The notes under the pieces are model-generated. The model ran no database searches. It saw only the letters and a list, made by a program, of their open reading frames with translations, and had not been told where the DNA came from. Source: a virus. Taken from it: a stretch of DNA of 23,703 bases. The stretch's first letter is position 1; the number at the start of each line of letters is the position of its first letter. The position numbers and the translations under genes were made by a program. Below are positions 1 to 8,480 of this stretch, one piece after another. The stretch is from IMG/VR virus record IMGVR_UViG_3300025096_000135, positions 1 to 23,703 of that record; one strand, given 5' to 3'.

Positions 1-199
1 AGGTGCCCTCATATTCAAATCCTGAAAAGTCCGCACCCAAGACGGAACATGCCACCTCACAATGACCAACTATTCTTCCAAATTCAAAACCTTCGTTGTA
101 TGTAATGGTGGCGAGAACCGTCCCAACTGCTGCGAAAAGAAGCATGATAGCGGCTCGTTTCCAATAGTTTTTTATAAAATTGATTATTTTCTTTAACAT
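1..199 (-). CDS. Small single-helix membrane protein, 3' end cut by window edge
   Basis: The frame opens at ATG 197-199 and stays open to base 1, giving 66 visible residues. The N-terminus is basic (MLKKIINFIKNYWKR). A hydrophobic segment follows at about residues 16-33 (AAIMLLFAAVGTVLATI) and reads as one transmembrane helix, or possibly an uncleaved signal anchor. After it comes an acidic, aromatic stretch with Cys47 and Cys51 spaced CxxxC. By the positive-inside rule the short N-terminus should be cytoplasmic, with the larger part outside the inner membrane. It starts 9 bases after the stop of the tubulin-like gene and is probably co-transcribed with it; the Shine-Dalgarno match (AAAGA) is weak. 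I do not recognise a function. A membrane partner of the tubulin-like protein or a lysis-related protein are both possible but unproven. Confidence 0.7.
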   Translation of the reverse strand, partial: MLKKIINFIKNYWKRAAIMLLFAAVGTVLATITYNEGFEFGRIVGHCEVACSVLGADFSGFEYEGT

Positions 200-208
200 A
201 TTATCTTT

Positions 209-1045
209 TTAATTATTCGTCTGATTTGTGTTGGCTACGACATAGCCATAATTCTGTTCATACGACGTAGAGTGAACTTGAAATGCTGCCCTGATATCTT
301 TATCGCTATTTTTATTGATATTCTCGGTTAGTCGCCGTAGTAGTTTACCATCAGCCTCTAATACCTTTGAGTTGATAGCATAATAATAACTCTTTTCGGA
401 GATATTGTCAAGGGAAAAAAATAGTTTTTCTTCTCCGCTGTCCACATCGACAACACCAATCGTGCTCACCGTCGCTGTTTCTTTAGACTCAAAGGCTGTT
501 TTATGAACTGGTGTGTGGTGATTATACACATTCACCATATGAATTGCCGATACCATTAAATCGTTTAACTTATCATAATAGCCAATAATGGGAACATCGC
601 CCAATATTGCTTCAAGCTTTTTATTGTCAACCAAATAAATGCGGCTAATGGCATGAGATCGAGCATATTCTTGTAAAACGTTTCGTACCAATCTTTCTTG
701 AAAAGTATTTGTTTCACCCAAAAACTCAACATCAGGCTTGATATAGAGAATATTCAAATTTTTATGAGATAGTTGTTGTAAGATCCCCAGCGAAGCAGCA
801 GACGTATATCCAGCACCTGAAACCACAAATAAAATATCGTCCGTTGCATCTTTAAAAAACGCCTTTAGAGAGGGAATATTTTTTTCATATTTTTCAGGGT
901 GATCGTAGCGTCTAAGGAGGTATACCCTTTCCTCACTGTTGTCTATGCTTTCACTATCAATCTTAAACACTTTATATTGAGGATGCTGGGAAAACTTTTC
1001 TGCTATGGCACACCCAGCCTTTCCAAGACCGATTATTGTATCCAT
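209..1045 (-). CDS. Divergent tubulin/FtsZ superfamily-like protein
   Basis: This 278-aa protein has the order of elements expected of a reduced tubulin/FtsZ fold. It begins directly with a beta strand and glycine loop, IIGLGKAGCAIAEKF (residues 4-18), comparable to the first FtsZ nucleotide loop. A strand followed by VSGAGYTSAASL (75-86) sits where FtsZ has GGGTGTG. Next come a strand (LNILYIKPD), a helix (QERLVRNVLQEYAR) and IYLVDNKKLEAIL (136-148), which parallels the FtsZ segment around its 'vIpNdrLl' strand and helix. A helix LNDLMVSAIHMVNVY (160-174) follows. The G-box is degenerate, so GTP binding or hydrolysis may be altered. At 278 aa it is shorter than FtsZ or phage PhuZ (roughly 300-400 aa). 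The start ATG overlaps the polymerase stop by 13 bases and has a GGGGGA Shine-Dalgarno. A Rossmann NAD-binding protein is the main alternative. The family assignment is inference from motif order. Confidence 0.55.
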   Translation of the reverse strand: MDTIIGLGKAGCAIAEKFSQHPQYKVFKIDSESIDNSEERVYLLRRYDHPEKYEKNIPSLKAFFKDATDDILFVVSGAGYTSAASLGILQQLSHKNLNILYIKPDVEFLGETNTFQERLVRNVLQEYARSHAISRIYLVDNKKLEAILGDVPIIGYYDKLNDLMVSAIHMVNVYNHHTPVHKTAFESKETATVSTIGVVDVDSGEEKLFFSLDNISEKSYYYAINSKVLEADGKLLRRLTENINKNSDKDIRAAFQVHSTSYEQNYGYVVANTNQTNN

Positions 1046-2235
1046 TCTATCCCCCGCATCGCGCCATATGATTTTCCAGCACTTACATTGACCTTAAACT
1101 TACCAAAAGGAGTTTGAGAAAAAATATTAATTAACTCTCCAATAGTTTCTCGCTCACAATCATCATAATCTATGATAATACTATCATGAAGTGTAAAGGA
1201 AATAAAAGATTTTTTACCCTTTAGTGTGTTTGCAATCTTAAATGCTCTGGATAACACCAGATCGCTTGTAGTGCTCTGTATTAAATAGTTTAGTGCGTGA
1301 TGTTTGTCCGATTCGATTGTTCTATCAAAATAGGTCGTCACCTGCTGTCCGTTAAAATATTTTTGCAATATACCCTCTCGATCATAATGCCGATTTGATA
1401 AATAGTCCTTAGCCTTCGGGTTATATAGCCATGCAAAAATGCGCTTTTTTGCTTCCTCGCGGGTGCCAATGCCACGATAGATATTATCAATATTCCACTG
1501 GTGGATGTCATCTTGTGGCTGCTCTTTCCCGCTTAATCCGAGAAGAACACGAAGCTCCGCAGCATTATAATCAAGCTCAACAAAATAATCATTAGCGGGT
1601 TTCAATATAGATCTATAATCAGCGTCTAAAGTTAATATTGGAAAACCTCCTTTATAAGTTGTCATTCTGCCGGTCTTTGTGCCGTAAATATTGTATGAAA
1701 TATATGGTTTAATGTGCTTGCTTTTTTTTAAAAAATTTCTGGTCTTGAAGTGGTGGCTTTCTCTGGCGATTTCCGCATAGTCAATGTTTAGCTTTTGCTG
1801 CCCGATGTTATATGTAAATTCTGCCAGCTTTCTCAGGAAGTCATAGTTCTCTGGAGTGTCATATGTTTTTATAATATGCTCAGTAATTTTATTCTTCATC
1901 TCACAATGCTCAAGAAGAAATCGCTGCGGGACAAGATCGTAGAAACAGTGCCTCTCAAGAGAAATTTTTGCTGTCGAAAACGACTTGTAGAATGCTCTCA
2001 TACGAGCATTAATCGCCTCCCAGCGATGTCTTAAAAAATCAGGACATACCTCATTCAATGATTTCCCTCCGACGAACAGGGAGGCAATCAAAGTGCTATT
2101 TTGAGCAAACATAGGGTTATAATTCCAAGTTGCGCTTACAGCGTCGAAGTTAAATTCTTCGCAATTATAAAGTAACTTACCATCATGGTATATGCCAACA
2201 CAATGCTGTTTATCATCTAATGCTTGGGCAAGCAA
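1033..2235 (-). CDS. polA: Family A DNA polymerase without 3'-5' exonuclease domain
   Basis: This 400-aa protein carries the palm and fingers motifs of family A polymerases. A TGRMTT segment (188-193) matches Pol I TGRLSS. Motif A is LDYNAAELRV (221-230), with catalytic Asp222. The O-helix pattern RxxxKxxxFxxxY is complete (Arg259, Lys263, Phe267, Tyr271). A Gln-containing helix NYLIQSTTSDL (316-326) corresponds to the Pol I QGTAAD region. Motif C is LHDS (349-352), with Asp351 but Ser in place of the usual Glu. Phe267 is at the Pol I 762 position. No exonuclease motifs are visible and the N-terminal ~180 residues are too short and unlike that domain. The only reasonable start is TTG at 2233-2235, just after an in-frame TGA and 3 bases from AGGTGA. 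It presumably acts in phage DNA replication or repair. Its place at the end of a virion gene run is unusual. Confidence 0.85.
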   Translation of the reverse strand: MLAQALDDKQHCVGIYHDGKLLYNCEEFNFDAVSATWNYNPMFAQNSTLIASLFVGGKSLNEVCPDFLRHRWEAINARMRAFYKSFSTAKISLERHCFYDLVPQRFLLEHCEMKNKITEHIIKTYDTPENYDFLRKLAEFTYNIGQQKLNIDYAEIARESHHFKTRNFLKKSKHIKPYISYNIYGTKTGRMTTYKGGFPILTLDADYRSILKPANDYFVELDYNAAELRVLLGLSGKEQPQDDIHQWNIDNIYRGIGTREEAKKRIFAWLYNPKAKDYLSNRHYDREGILQKYFNGQQVTTYFDRTIESDKHHALNYLIQSTTSDLVLSRAFKIANTLKGKKSFISFTLHDSIIIDYDDCERETIGELINIFSQTPFGKFKVNVSAGKSYGAMRGIEWIQ

Positions 2236-2245
2236 AAATCACCTA

Positions 2246-3562
2246 TTACTTTGTTGTAGCGTTTTCGTAGTTCATCAATGCCAACTCTTTTGAAGGGTAG
2301 CGGTAAAAATTGAACTTATCTCCAATATAACCGATAGCGGTCTTAAAGTCAACACTTTTCTTTAAATCTTTTGCATTTTTTATTGTTTTATCTAACTGAT
2401 TCTCATTTAGCGGATTTCCTAATTCATAATTTAAAAACTCAGCATATAGTGGCAGCCAAAAATCTTGATTGTATTTTGTTGCCAAGTCATTGTCCGACAA
2501 AAAGCTTCTTTGAAACGATCCTGTTGTCGAAATACAGTTACGATAGGACTTGGGTTGAAGTGGTGGCTCGTTGCTAAGCGAGAATGTTCCTTCTACAAGG
2601 GTATATTTGTGTGCGAATCGAGTGCCGCGCATACTGGTTTCCGATAGGACCGGGAAAGCCGCGACATAATTATTATAAAATTGCATTAGATATACGCTGA
2701 TAATGTCATAATCGTAGTCCGTTGCCTTATAATACATCGATTCGAATAGCGTGTCAACATCAAGATTATAACTTGCCATATAATTCTGCATTTTTGGGGA
2801 GCCTAGATCAGCTATAATTCTCCCAGGATATTCTTTGTCTGCCATAAAACCAAATTTGTTAAGAGCATGCATATAAAACTTAAAATTTGAACTTTCTATA
2901 TATGTAAAGTTTTTTGAAGCATCATCGGAATAATCTAGTGTAGGAGTTATTTCTATAATAAGCCCGGAGGCATGTCGAGGGCACTTAGAGGATAAAATAT
3001 AAGAGGAACGACTTAGAGCAAGTTTGCTACCCCTTGTGCTGTAAAGATGTTTAATCGATTTCATATATTGATCGAAATTCTTTGGCTTTGCATATTGCAG
3101 CCCTTTTCCCTCACTTGGTTTTTCGAGATGAGACGTTACCAATACTTTATATAATGATTTAATATAAGTGGAATATCCAGTATGCACGCTTTGCCAGCCT
3201 TTAACTGGATTAATCGCTTGGACTGTATCCGAGTCTCGAACTAATATTCCGAGGCGGCGTGCTTTATTAAAATAATCCTGAAGGTCATGAAAAGCCTCGG
3301 CAACAAAATTCATTACGTAAACTGTATCGGCAGCAGAATCCGTGTTCTTGCGTAGAGGAGCGAGATGCGACTCAGAAGGATATACAACATTTCCTTTGCG
3401 ATCTACTTTTCCGTAATATGGTGTTCGAGATGAATCAAAGAAATTGTTAAACTCGTCGGTTGGAACAGTCTTGTTCAGATATTTCTTTCTTAAATTAAAA
3501 GTTTGCTTTGAGTTGCCTCGACCTATTATATTTCTACTATTTAGTTTTGTATTTTTTGCCAT
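2246..3562 (-). CDS. Uncharacterised 438-aa protein, possible virion protein
   Basis: I do not recognise a family. The N-terminal ~50 residues are basic and Asn-rich (KNTKLNSRNIIGRGNSKQ), followed by a mixed alpha/beta body with no signal peptide or membrane segment. The middle contains LIIEITPTLDYSDD and a Tyr/Phe-rich stretch (roughly residues 200-310), and many aromatic residues are spread throughout, as in phage structural proteins. The gene starts 77 bases after the 1145-aa structural gene. An AGGG Shine-Dalgarno lies in CAGGGTATAAACTATG. It ends 10 bases before the polymerase start, so it bridges the baseplate block and the non-structural cassette. A baseplate or head accessory role is inferred only from position. 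Confidence 0.75.
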   Translation of the reverse strand: MAKNTKLNSRNIIGRGNSKQTFNLRKKYLNKTVPTDEFNNFFDSSRTPYYGKVDRKGNVVYPSESHLAPLRKNTDSAADTVYVMNFVAEAFHDLQDYFNKARRLGILVRDSDTVQAINPVKGWQSVHTGYSTYIKSLYKVLVTSHLEKPSEGKGLQYAKPKNFDQYMKSIKHLYSTRGSKLALSRSSYILSSKCPRHASGLIIEITPTLDYSDDASKNFTYIESSNFKFYMHALNKFGFMADKEYPGRIIADLGSPKMQNYMASYNLDVDTLFESMYYKATDYDYDIISVYLMQFYNNYVAAFPVLSETSMRGTRFAHKYTLVEGTFSLSNEPPLQPKSYRNCISTTGSFQRSFLSDNDLATKYNQDFWLPLYAEFLNYELGNPLNENQLDKTIKNAKDLKKSVDFKTAIGYIGDKFNFYRYPSKELALMNYENATTK

Positions 3563-3639
3563 AGTTTATACCCTGTGTGTGCGCTAAATTTTACCTGTAC
3601 ATCTTCTGCTTCCGCAACTCTTTGAGACGTTCGCATAAG

Positions 3640-6600
3640 TTAAAATATTACTTCATCATAAGCAGCGGCTTCGGCGGCGGCGGCTTTGGCAGCTTTGGCA
3701 GCTTTGGCGGTGGCGGCGGCGGCGGCTGCTTCCTGTTGCCCGGTAACACACGCCTCGTCGTCGGGACTCAGCGCAACACTATCCTTGGGTTTCTTAATCC
3801 CACAAGCTTCAAACCCTGGAAGGTGGGCGAATGAGAGCCACCTTGTTTCCAGTGTAGTTTTCCAATCAGGGTTGTTTCCAAGATCTCCAAAATCATGACT
3901 TACAGTTATAACTACAAAATAACCTCCGAGACCCAGCGTTCTTGCAGCCGAAACAGCTTTGCCTGCGTTTGCGAACGGAGGCGGAATTATGGCTAGCCCA
4001 TCACCTAGATACGAGCCACCGTTGAGTAGGTGTGTCGGGGGGTCGATGGCACTCGCCAAAGAATCGGGATTAATATATACAACAGATCCGGGTTTAAAAG
4101 CAACATTGCCCCTTAAAAGAACAGTCGCATCATATTTTTCTCTCAATATCCCTAATTTATTTATTCCTCCGTCCGCCATCAAGTTAGCCTCTCTAAGTCC
4201 AGGCAAGTCACTTCTTTTAAACTGAGCAGATATCAACATTCCCTTTGGTCCAGATGATAGTTCAAACCAAGGGACACCATCCCTTTTATCGTCTCCCTGC
4301 GGGTCTGCACCCATTCCGCGCTTCATGGTAGAAGAGGGTTTTTGTGTCACTGCAAACACATTATATGTGGCTTGGGTGTCGTTGGCGACGGCGGCTTCAT
4401 GGCTTCTGTTTACCCTGTAAGACAAAGACTTTTGCCCTAAATAGCCCGCATATAGCAGCGAGCCGCCAAGCTGTGATGCCGCATCGTCTGCGACATCAGC
4501 GGCGTCTGGAGGGGGTTTGCAAGCAGCATCGGCAATCTGTTTATCTAGCACGGCTTCGGCTGCGCCCCGGTGGAGGGGTGTGCCCGAATTGAGTATTCCC
4601 GAAGAGGGCGGAGACGCGTGTTGAGCCAGAGCTTGCAGGTCCACGATCTCCTGCTTCAGTTCCTGAGCGGTTTTCGGTGGAGGTAGATCTGCTTTACTTA
4701 CCTCTGTGTTTAAGTCTGTGGGACGCCCTGACACCGAATAATAGGTTGCAATAGCTTGAGCCCCTTCGTTATCCTTCGAATTGGCTGTAAGCGAGGCTCG
4801 ATTATCAATTGCATAAGGGATTAGCGTATTTATCAGACCATTAATAAGATTTTTAAGGAAATATTTTTTTACGTTTGGACGCGAAACCACTTCATTATAC
4901 CAGAAAGTTCGAAATTGCTCAAACTCAATTGGAATATCTGCTATATTAATATATTTGGGCTCGTCTTCTCCAACTAACTGTGGAAGCTTAATATCGCCAA
5001 ATATATATTTTCCGTGACGTTTTATTGTTTTTTGTGCCTTTTCCCCCAAGCGACCCTTTTTATCTATCTCACTGAAAAATGCAACGCCTTGTCCGTGAAC
5101 GTAACTGCTCTTGGGGTATGCAGGTGGATGATCATTTTTAGCAAGAACCTCTAATGCAGCTTCTACAATATCGCCTAAAAAAACAAATTTAAAAAACTTA
5201 TATCCGAGGCGGTCCTGGATATTGGAAAGGAGTTCGTCTCTCTGACCTTCTTGTGGATCATATTTAGTATATTTACTGACCGAGTAGGGAGCTTCGGTAG
5301 ACCCTGCCTCGACTACTTCTTTGAGCAATCCTGTTTGTACGCCTTCGAGCGTATCCTTGATGCCGCCCGCATCCTTGGGGATAGCCCCCATGAAGCGGTC
5401 CGCATCCTTGGAGAGTTGTTTTTTCCAACCTGGGTTGTAGTCGTTGGGGTCGGGGAATTTAGAGGCATCCCAGGATGCCATATAGTTTTTTATTATAGGG
5501 GCTTGTGCGCCTTTGGTGGTCCCTGGTCTTGCCTCTGACCATATAGGATCGGTGTCCGGTACCGCTATGTCATAAATTCTTGATGTGTCATAATTCGGAC
5601 CTGCCAGTTTAATTTGATCGTGTAGCGTTCGCTTTGATATAAGCAACAATTCCTCATATTCTTTTTCAAACACCTTGGACTTCTCGTCAAGGTCGTTTGC
5701 ACAGGATTCTTTATACTTGTTTGTTGCTTTTGCTTCTTCCTTGGCTGCCTTCTCTTTTTCGTTCGTCTCGGGCATCTCATCAATATCTGCCTGAGTTCTT
5801 AATGCGGCCGTGCTTTGAGCTATTCTATCCATTTCATCATTCATTGCTTGTAGTTCTGCAACAATATTTGGATCTCCTAATAAATCGGCTTTATTGGTTC
5901 TTTGCATGGCTTCACCATACCCAATAAAATTTACTGTCATGCGGACGCCCAGGTCAGGATCTACGGTCAATTCATGATTTTGGAGCACTAAATGATATGT
6001 TTCTTTCTGTCCATTAATAATGTCTATAACTTCTTGCGCTGCATCGGACAAAGAGGGTGCTGGGTGAGGCTCTCCACTTTCGTTTCTGTCCGCAATGTCT
6101 AGGAAGTCCTGGTAGTCTTTTGAACCGGGTTGTCCGATTTTTCCCCTGGTTGCCATCTCGTCAACCCATGCATGGTCAATCTCCTCGTGGGCGACAGAAG
6201 TGCCGATGACTGATTGCATTATGGCTTTTTTGCGTAATTCATCGTCATCGACCGTGTAGCCTACTTGTAATTTTATTTGTGTTTCTTCTTCATCATATAT
6301 TCTATCGCAGGCACCATTGGCAAGTGTGGCGTTTGGGTTCATTTGAATTAAATCAATCCAAGCTATACCGTTTGGGAGTTCTCCCTTGTCTATAGCGTTC
6401 TTCCATTTCTCTTTAATGTGTGCAGGGAGTGTATCCGGGTGGGGAAGGTGTCTAAAAAATAAATTATTTAGGTTCATAGTTTCAATTGTTATTGAGACTT
6501 GAATATTCGATTCTACTTCTGCTGGATTACCTCCTAGTTTTTTAATGGTCAGCCCAGTTATACCAACCTTGGGTGCGTCTCCAAGGGTTGAAAAATGTCT

Positions 6601-7077
6601 TTCCCAATCTTGTGCTGTTTTCTGCTTGGCATTATATTCTTTTACTTTCGTAGTAAATTCGGTAGTGCCTTCTCCAAGCCACTCATTTGAAAATTCAATT
6701 TCAAATTTTTCGTCTTCAGATCTGCCTGAGCCTGGATAAACCTTAAATAATTTAATATCTGGAATGAGATTATCAATTTCGTCCTCGGGAACAGTAGGAT
6801 CGAATATATCTAAATAACGTGATGGCGTGGCAGAATTAAGAATAGTGTTACCATCTGCAACGGAAACGGGTCCGGTGCCCATGCTCTTACCAGTCGCTGT
6901 TCTGCCGTCGCTCACCACTCTTGTAATAGCAACAGCAGGTGGACCAAGCAGCGTATGCGTTACTGTGTTACTGTCAAAGCCAGCGGTTCTGCCAGTAATA
7001 CGATGCACCTCGTCTAAGTGTCGTATTAGATAACTTTGCGCTTTTTGCCTTTGTGTATATGATGAATCTTCTGCCAT
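3640..7077 (-). CDS. Large virion structural protein, probably baseplate or hub
   Basis: This 1145-aa protein follows the LysM baseplate gene after a 3-base gap. No recognised enzyme motif is present. Residues ~105-210 and ~360-390 look like paired beta-rich domains (IQVSITIETMNLNNLFF and LGVRMTVNFIGYGEAMQR). Residues ~400-490 are charged and probably coiled coil. A C-terminal globular part (~920-1090) includes TVLLRGNVAFKPGSVVYINP and a sheet around LGGYFVVITVSHDFG, the style of a baseplate hub or tail-associated domain. The last ~30 residues are an Ala/Lys/Glu low-complexity tail ending YDEVIF, coded by GCC/GCT/AAA repeats. T4 splits baseplate functions among many smaller genes; one long chain here could replace several. 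No Shine-Dalgarno is visible before the ATG, so translation is probably coupled to the upstream gene. The exact role is not established. Confidence 0.7.
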   Translation of the reverse strand: MAEDSSYTQRQKAQSYLIRHLDEVHRITGRTAGFDSNTVTHTLLGPPAVAITRVVSDGRTATGKSMGTGPVSVADGNTILNSATPSRYLDIFDPTVPEDEIDNLIPDIKLFKVYPGSGRSEDEKFEIEFSNEWLGEGTTEFTTKVKEYNAKQKTAQDWERHFSTLGDAPKVGITGLTIKKLGGNPAEVESNIQVSITIETMNLNNLFFRHLPHPDTLPAHIKEKWKNAIDKGELPNGIAWIDLIQMNPNATLANGACDRIYDEEETQIKLQVGYTVDDDELRKKAIMQSVIGTSVAHEEIDHAWVDEMATRGKIGQPGSKDYQDFLDIADRNESGEPHPAPSLSDAAQEVIDIINGQKETYHLVLQNHELTVDPDLGVRMTVNFIGYGEAMQRTNKADLLGDPNIVAELQAMNDEMDRIAQSTAALRTQADIDEMPETNEKEKAAKEEAKATNKYKESCANDLDEKSKVFEKEYEELLLISKRTLHDQIKLAGPNYDTSRIYDIAVPDTDPIWSEARPGTTKGAQAPIIKNYMASWDASKFPDPNDYNPGWKKQLSKDADRFMGAIPKDAGGIKDTLEGVQTGLLKEVVEAGSTEAPYSVSKYTKYDPQEGQRDELLSNIQDRLGYKFFKFVFLGDIVEAALEVLAKNDHPPAYPKSSYVHGQGVAFFSEIDKKGRLGEKAQKTIKRHGKYIFGDIKLPQLVGEDEPKYINIADIPIEFEQFRTFWYNEVVSRPNVKKYFLKNLINGLINTLIPYAIDNRASLTANSKDNEGAQAIATYYSVSGRPTDLNTEVSKADLPPPKTAQELKQEIVDLQALAQHASPPSSGILNSGTPLHRGAAEAVLDKQIADAACKPPPDAADVADDAASQLGGSLLYAGYLGQKSLSYRVNRSHEAAVANDTQATYNVFAVTQKPSSTMKRGMGADPQGDDKRDGVPWFELSSGPKGMLISAQFKRSDLPGLREANLMADGGINKLGILREKYDATVLLRGNVAFKPGSVVYINPDSLASAIDPPTHLLNGGSYLGDGLAIIPPPFANAGKAVSAARTLGLGGYFVVITVSHDFGDLGNNPDWKTTLETRWLSFAHLPGFEACGIKKPKDSVALSPDDEACVTGQQEAAAAAATAKAAKAAKAAAAEAAAYDEVIF
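3655..3735. repeat. GC-rich imperfect triplet/9-mer repeat in the 3' end of the 1145-aa gene
   Basis: On the plus strand this is a run of GGC triplets interrupted by tandem GGCAGCTTT units. On the coding strand it gives alternating Ala-rich and Ala-Ala-Lys units. It is far more GC-rich than the flanking sequence and is a likely site of length variation by slippage. Confidence 0.7.
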
Positions 7078-7080
7078 TGT

Positions 7081-7413
7081 TTAAAAAAGAGCCAACACTC
7101 TATTTAGAGGAGTCGGAATAACAATGAGTCCGCCTGCCTTAAGATGTCCTTCAGTTGGAGCAGAATTATATTTAGCGATTACCCACCAATATTCTGGATT
7201 TCCATAATAAGTGTTAGCTAGCTTATAATATCTATCTCCTGTTTTCCACACATGCCTTATCTCTGTAATTCCTATAGTTGACTTTATGGGGCGACTTGTG
7301 GGTGTTGTCCACTGAGTTAACAATGGTATTTTTTTTCGATTAAGAAGATCTCTATATCTACTATATACATTTCTGAAATATGATCTGTTTAAATTTCGAC
7401 TTCGTGATGACAT
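7081..7413 (-). CDS. LysM-domain baseplate protein (gp53-like)
   Basis: This 110-aa protein has a basic N-terminal arm (residues 1-45, many Arg and Tyr) and a C-terminal LysM-type fold at about 52-105. The LysM signature is clear: VWKTGDRYYKLANTYYGNP, then WWVIAKYNSA, then LKAGGLIVIP. In contractile tails, short LysM proteins encoded next to tube-cap genes lock the baseplate together (T4 gp53 and equivalents). The domain probably serves protein binding in the baseplate rather than cell wall binding; that point is family knowledge applied by context. The start ATG has a strong AAGGGG Shine-Dalgarno. The stop lies 3 bases before the 1145-aa gene, suggesting coupled translation. Confidence 0.75.
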   Translation of the reverse strand: MSSRSRNLNRSYFRNVYSRYRDLLNRKKIPLLTQWTTPTSRPIKSTIGITEIRHVWKTGDRYYKLANTYYGNPEYWWVIAKYNSAPTEGHLKAGGLIVIPTPLNRVLALF

Positions 7414-7430
7414 TTTTTACCCCTTTCATA

Positions 7431-7439
7431 AATAAATAG
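7431..7439 (-). promoter_or_regulatory. Candidate late-promoter box CTATTTATT
   Basis: The minus strand reads CTATTTATT, resembling the T4 late box TATAAATA, in the 50-base gap before the LysM gene. It lies only 18 bases from the start codon, so it is a weak call and depends on the similar boxes in other gaps. Confidence 0.25.
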
Positions 7440-7463
7440 CATAATAAAAATATTTCATTACTC

Positions 7464-8474
7464 CTATTGGTCGGGTTTGAGACGCTTAGCTCGCGCCTCT
7501 GCTGCCGCGACTGCGTCCTCCGTGCCCACAACGTCAACTTCCGTGTTGTCTATCTCCTGTGGAGCCCCCTCTTCCCAGACGGGTTCGGCGTCTGGATCTG
7601 CTTCGGGATCTCTGCGGACTATACCCATATCCCTGCGACAATAGAGAGCAGAAGGGATCGGTCCTGTTCCATGAGGCCAATCTAGATTGTCGGTTAATGA
7701 CCAGCCCACGCCCCCATGGCGACCAGTGCCACCAAAACAAACAGGTTTTGCGTGAAGCGCCAACATGGATAATGTAACATTGACCAATTTAGGTAAAACT
7801 TTTCCACTTTCTGAGCCGTATACATATTCCTGTTCTTGCAATTCCGACCCTGGTTTCCTTCCTTGCGCCCACCATTGTGCAGTTTGAGTTTTCCCAATAG
7901 CCTCCTTTCCTTCGCCATATCCAAGTAGAGCACTTCTTGCAGCCATCGGGGTCGAACCATAATCAAAAACACCCGCATCAAAATTCATTGAAAAATCAAA
8001 ATTAAGAATTTTAACGGACTGACTTCTTAAAAAAGTCCCAAAATTGATAATGTAAGTGCGTTGGTTTGTGTAATCATATGTGAGCACCGACCTGCCGCCG
8101 ATCTGTTTGGCACGCACAAACTCCATCTTGCCTGTTTTGGGGTTCGTCACCTTCTTTCTATCATATAGACCGTAAACAGAGCGTGCGAGAAGCTTGCAAT
8201 AATCTAGATTTACTTTGGCTTCATGCACATTTCTTGCAGCCAATTGAAACGAAATGTCAATGTTTCTTTCTGTGGTGCTATAAGTAACTCTTGGATTAAG
8301 CTTTCCAAACACATGTTCAAAATTAAGATTGGGAGCATATTTTTCAGAATAACTATCTAAAATAATATATTTGGCTACAAGATTGATCTCACCATCACTA
8401 GATTTTATCCAAAGCGGGGGATAAAGTCCGTCTCCGAGTCCTTTTAAAAAACTATATTGTCCTTCGCCTGCCAT
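7464..8474 (-). CDS. Baseplate/tail-tube cap-like protein (gp48/gp54-like candidate)
   Basis: This is a 336-aa protein between the 211-aa tube-cap-like gene and the LysM protein. After the tape measure, T4 encodes gp48 and gp54, which cap the baseplate and start tube growth; the same position here is the main evidence. The middle contains a strand-helix unit (RNIDISFQLAARNVHEAK then YCKLLARSVYG, about residues 90-125) that parallels FTFFVANASLEEARYNEQN in the neighbouring 211-aa protein. This suggests related tube-like folds. The C-terminal ~50 residues are acidic and Ala-rich and probably disordered. It starts 6 bases after the upstream stop, with AGGT as Shine-Dalgarno. I am moderately sure it is a baseplate protein and less sure which T4 protein it replaces. 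Confidence 0.6.
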   Translation of the reverse strand: MAGEGQYSFLKGLGDGLYPPLWIKSSDGEINLVAKYIILDSYSEKYAPNLNFEHVFGKLNPRVTYSTTERNIDISFQLAARNVHEAKVNLDYCKLLARSVYGLYDRKKVTNPKTGKMEFVRAKQIGGRSVLTYDYTNQRTYIINFGTFLRSQSVKILNFDFSMNFDAGVFDYGSTPMAARSALLGYGEGKEAIGKTQTAQWWAQGRKPGSELQEQEYVYGSESGKVLPKLVNVTLSMLALHAKPVCFGGTGRHGGVGWSLTDNLDWPHGTGPIPSALYCRRDMGIVRRDPEADPDAEPVWEEGAPQEIDNTEVDVVGTEDAVAAAEARAKRLKPDQ

Positions 8475-8480
8475 AATAAT

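Noticed and set aside
209-1045. NAD-dependent dehydrogenase, because of the N-terminal GxGxxG
   Set aside because: The later segments fit the FtsZ/tubulin order better and no catalytic dehydrogenase motif is seen. It is kept as the main alternative.
3541-3636. 31-codon minus-strand frame in the 77-base gap between the 1145- and 438-aa genes
   Set aside because: It has no Shine-Dalgarno, runs into the start of the next gene and the product shows no family pattern.
3577-3834. Glycine-rich plus-strand frame
   Set aside because: It is the reverse reading of the Ala/Lys repeat at the end of the 1145-aa gene; the product is pure low complexity with no start signal.
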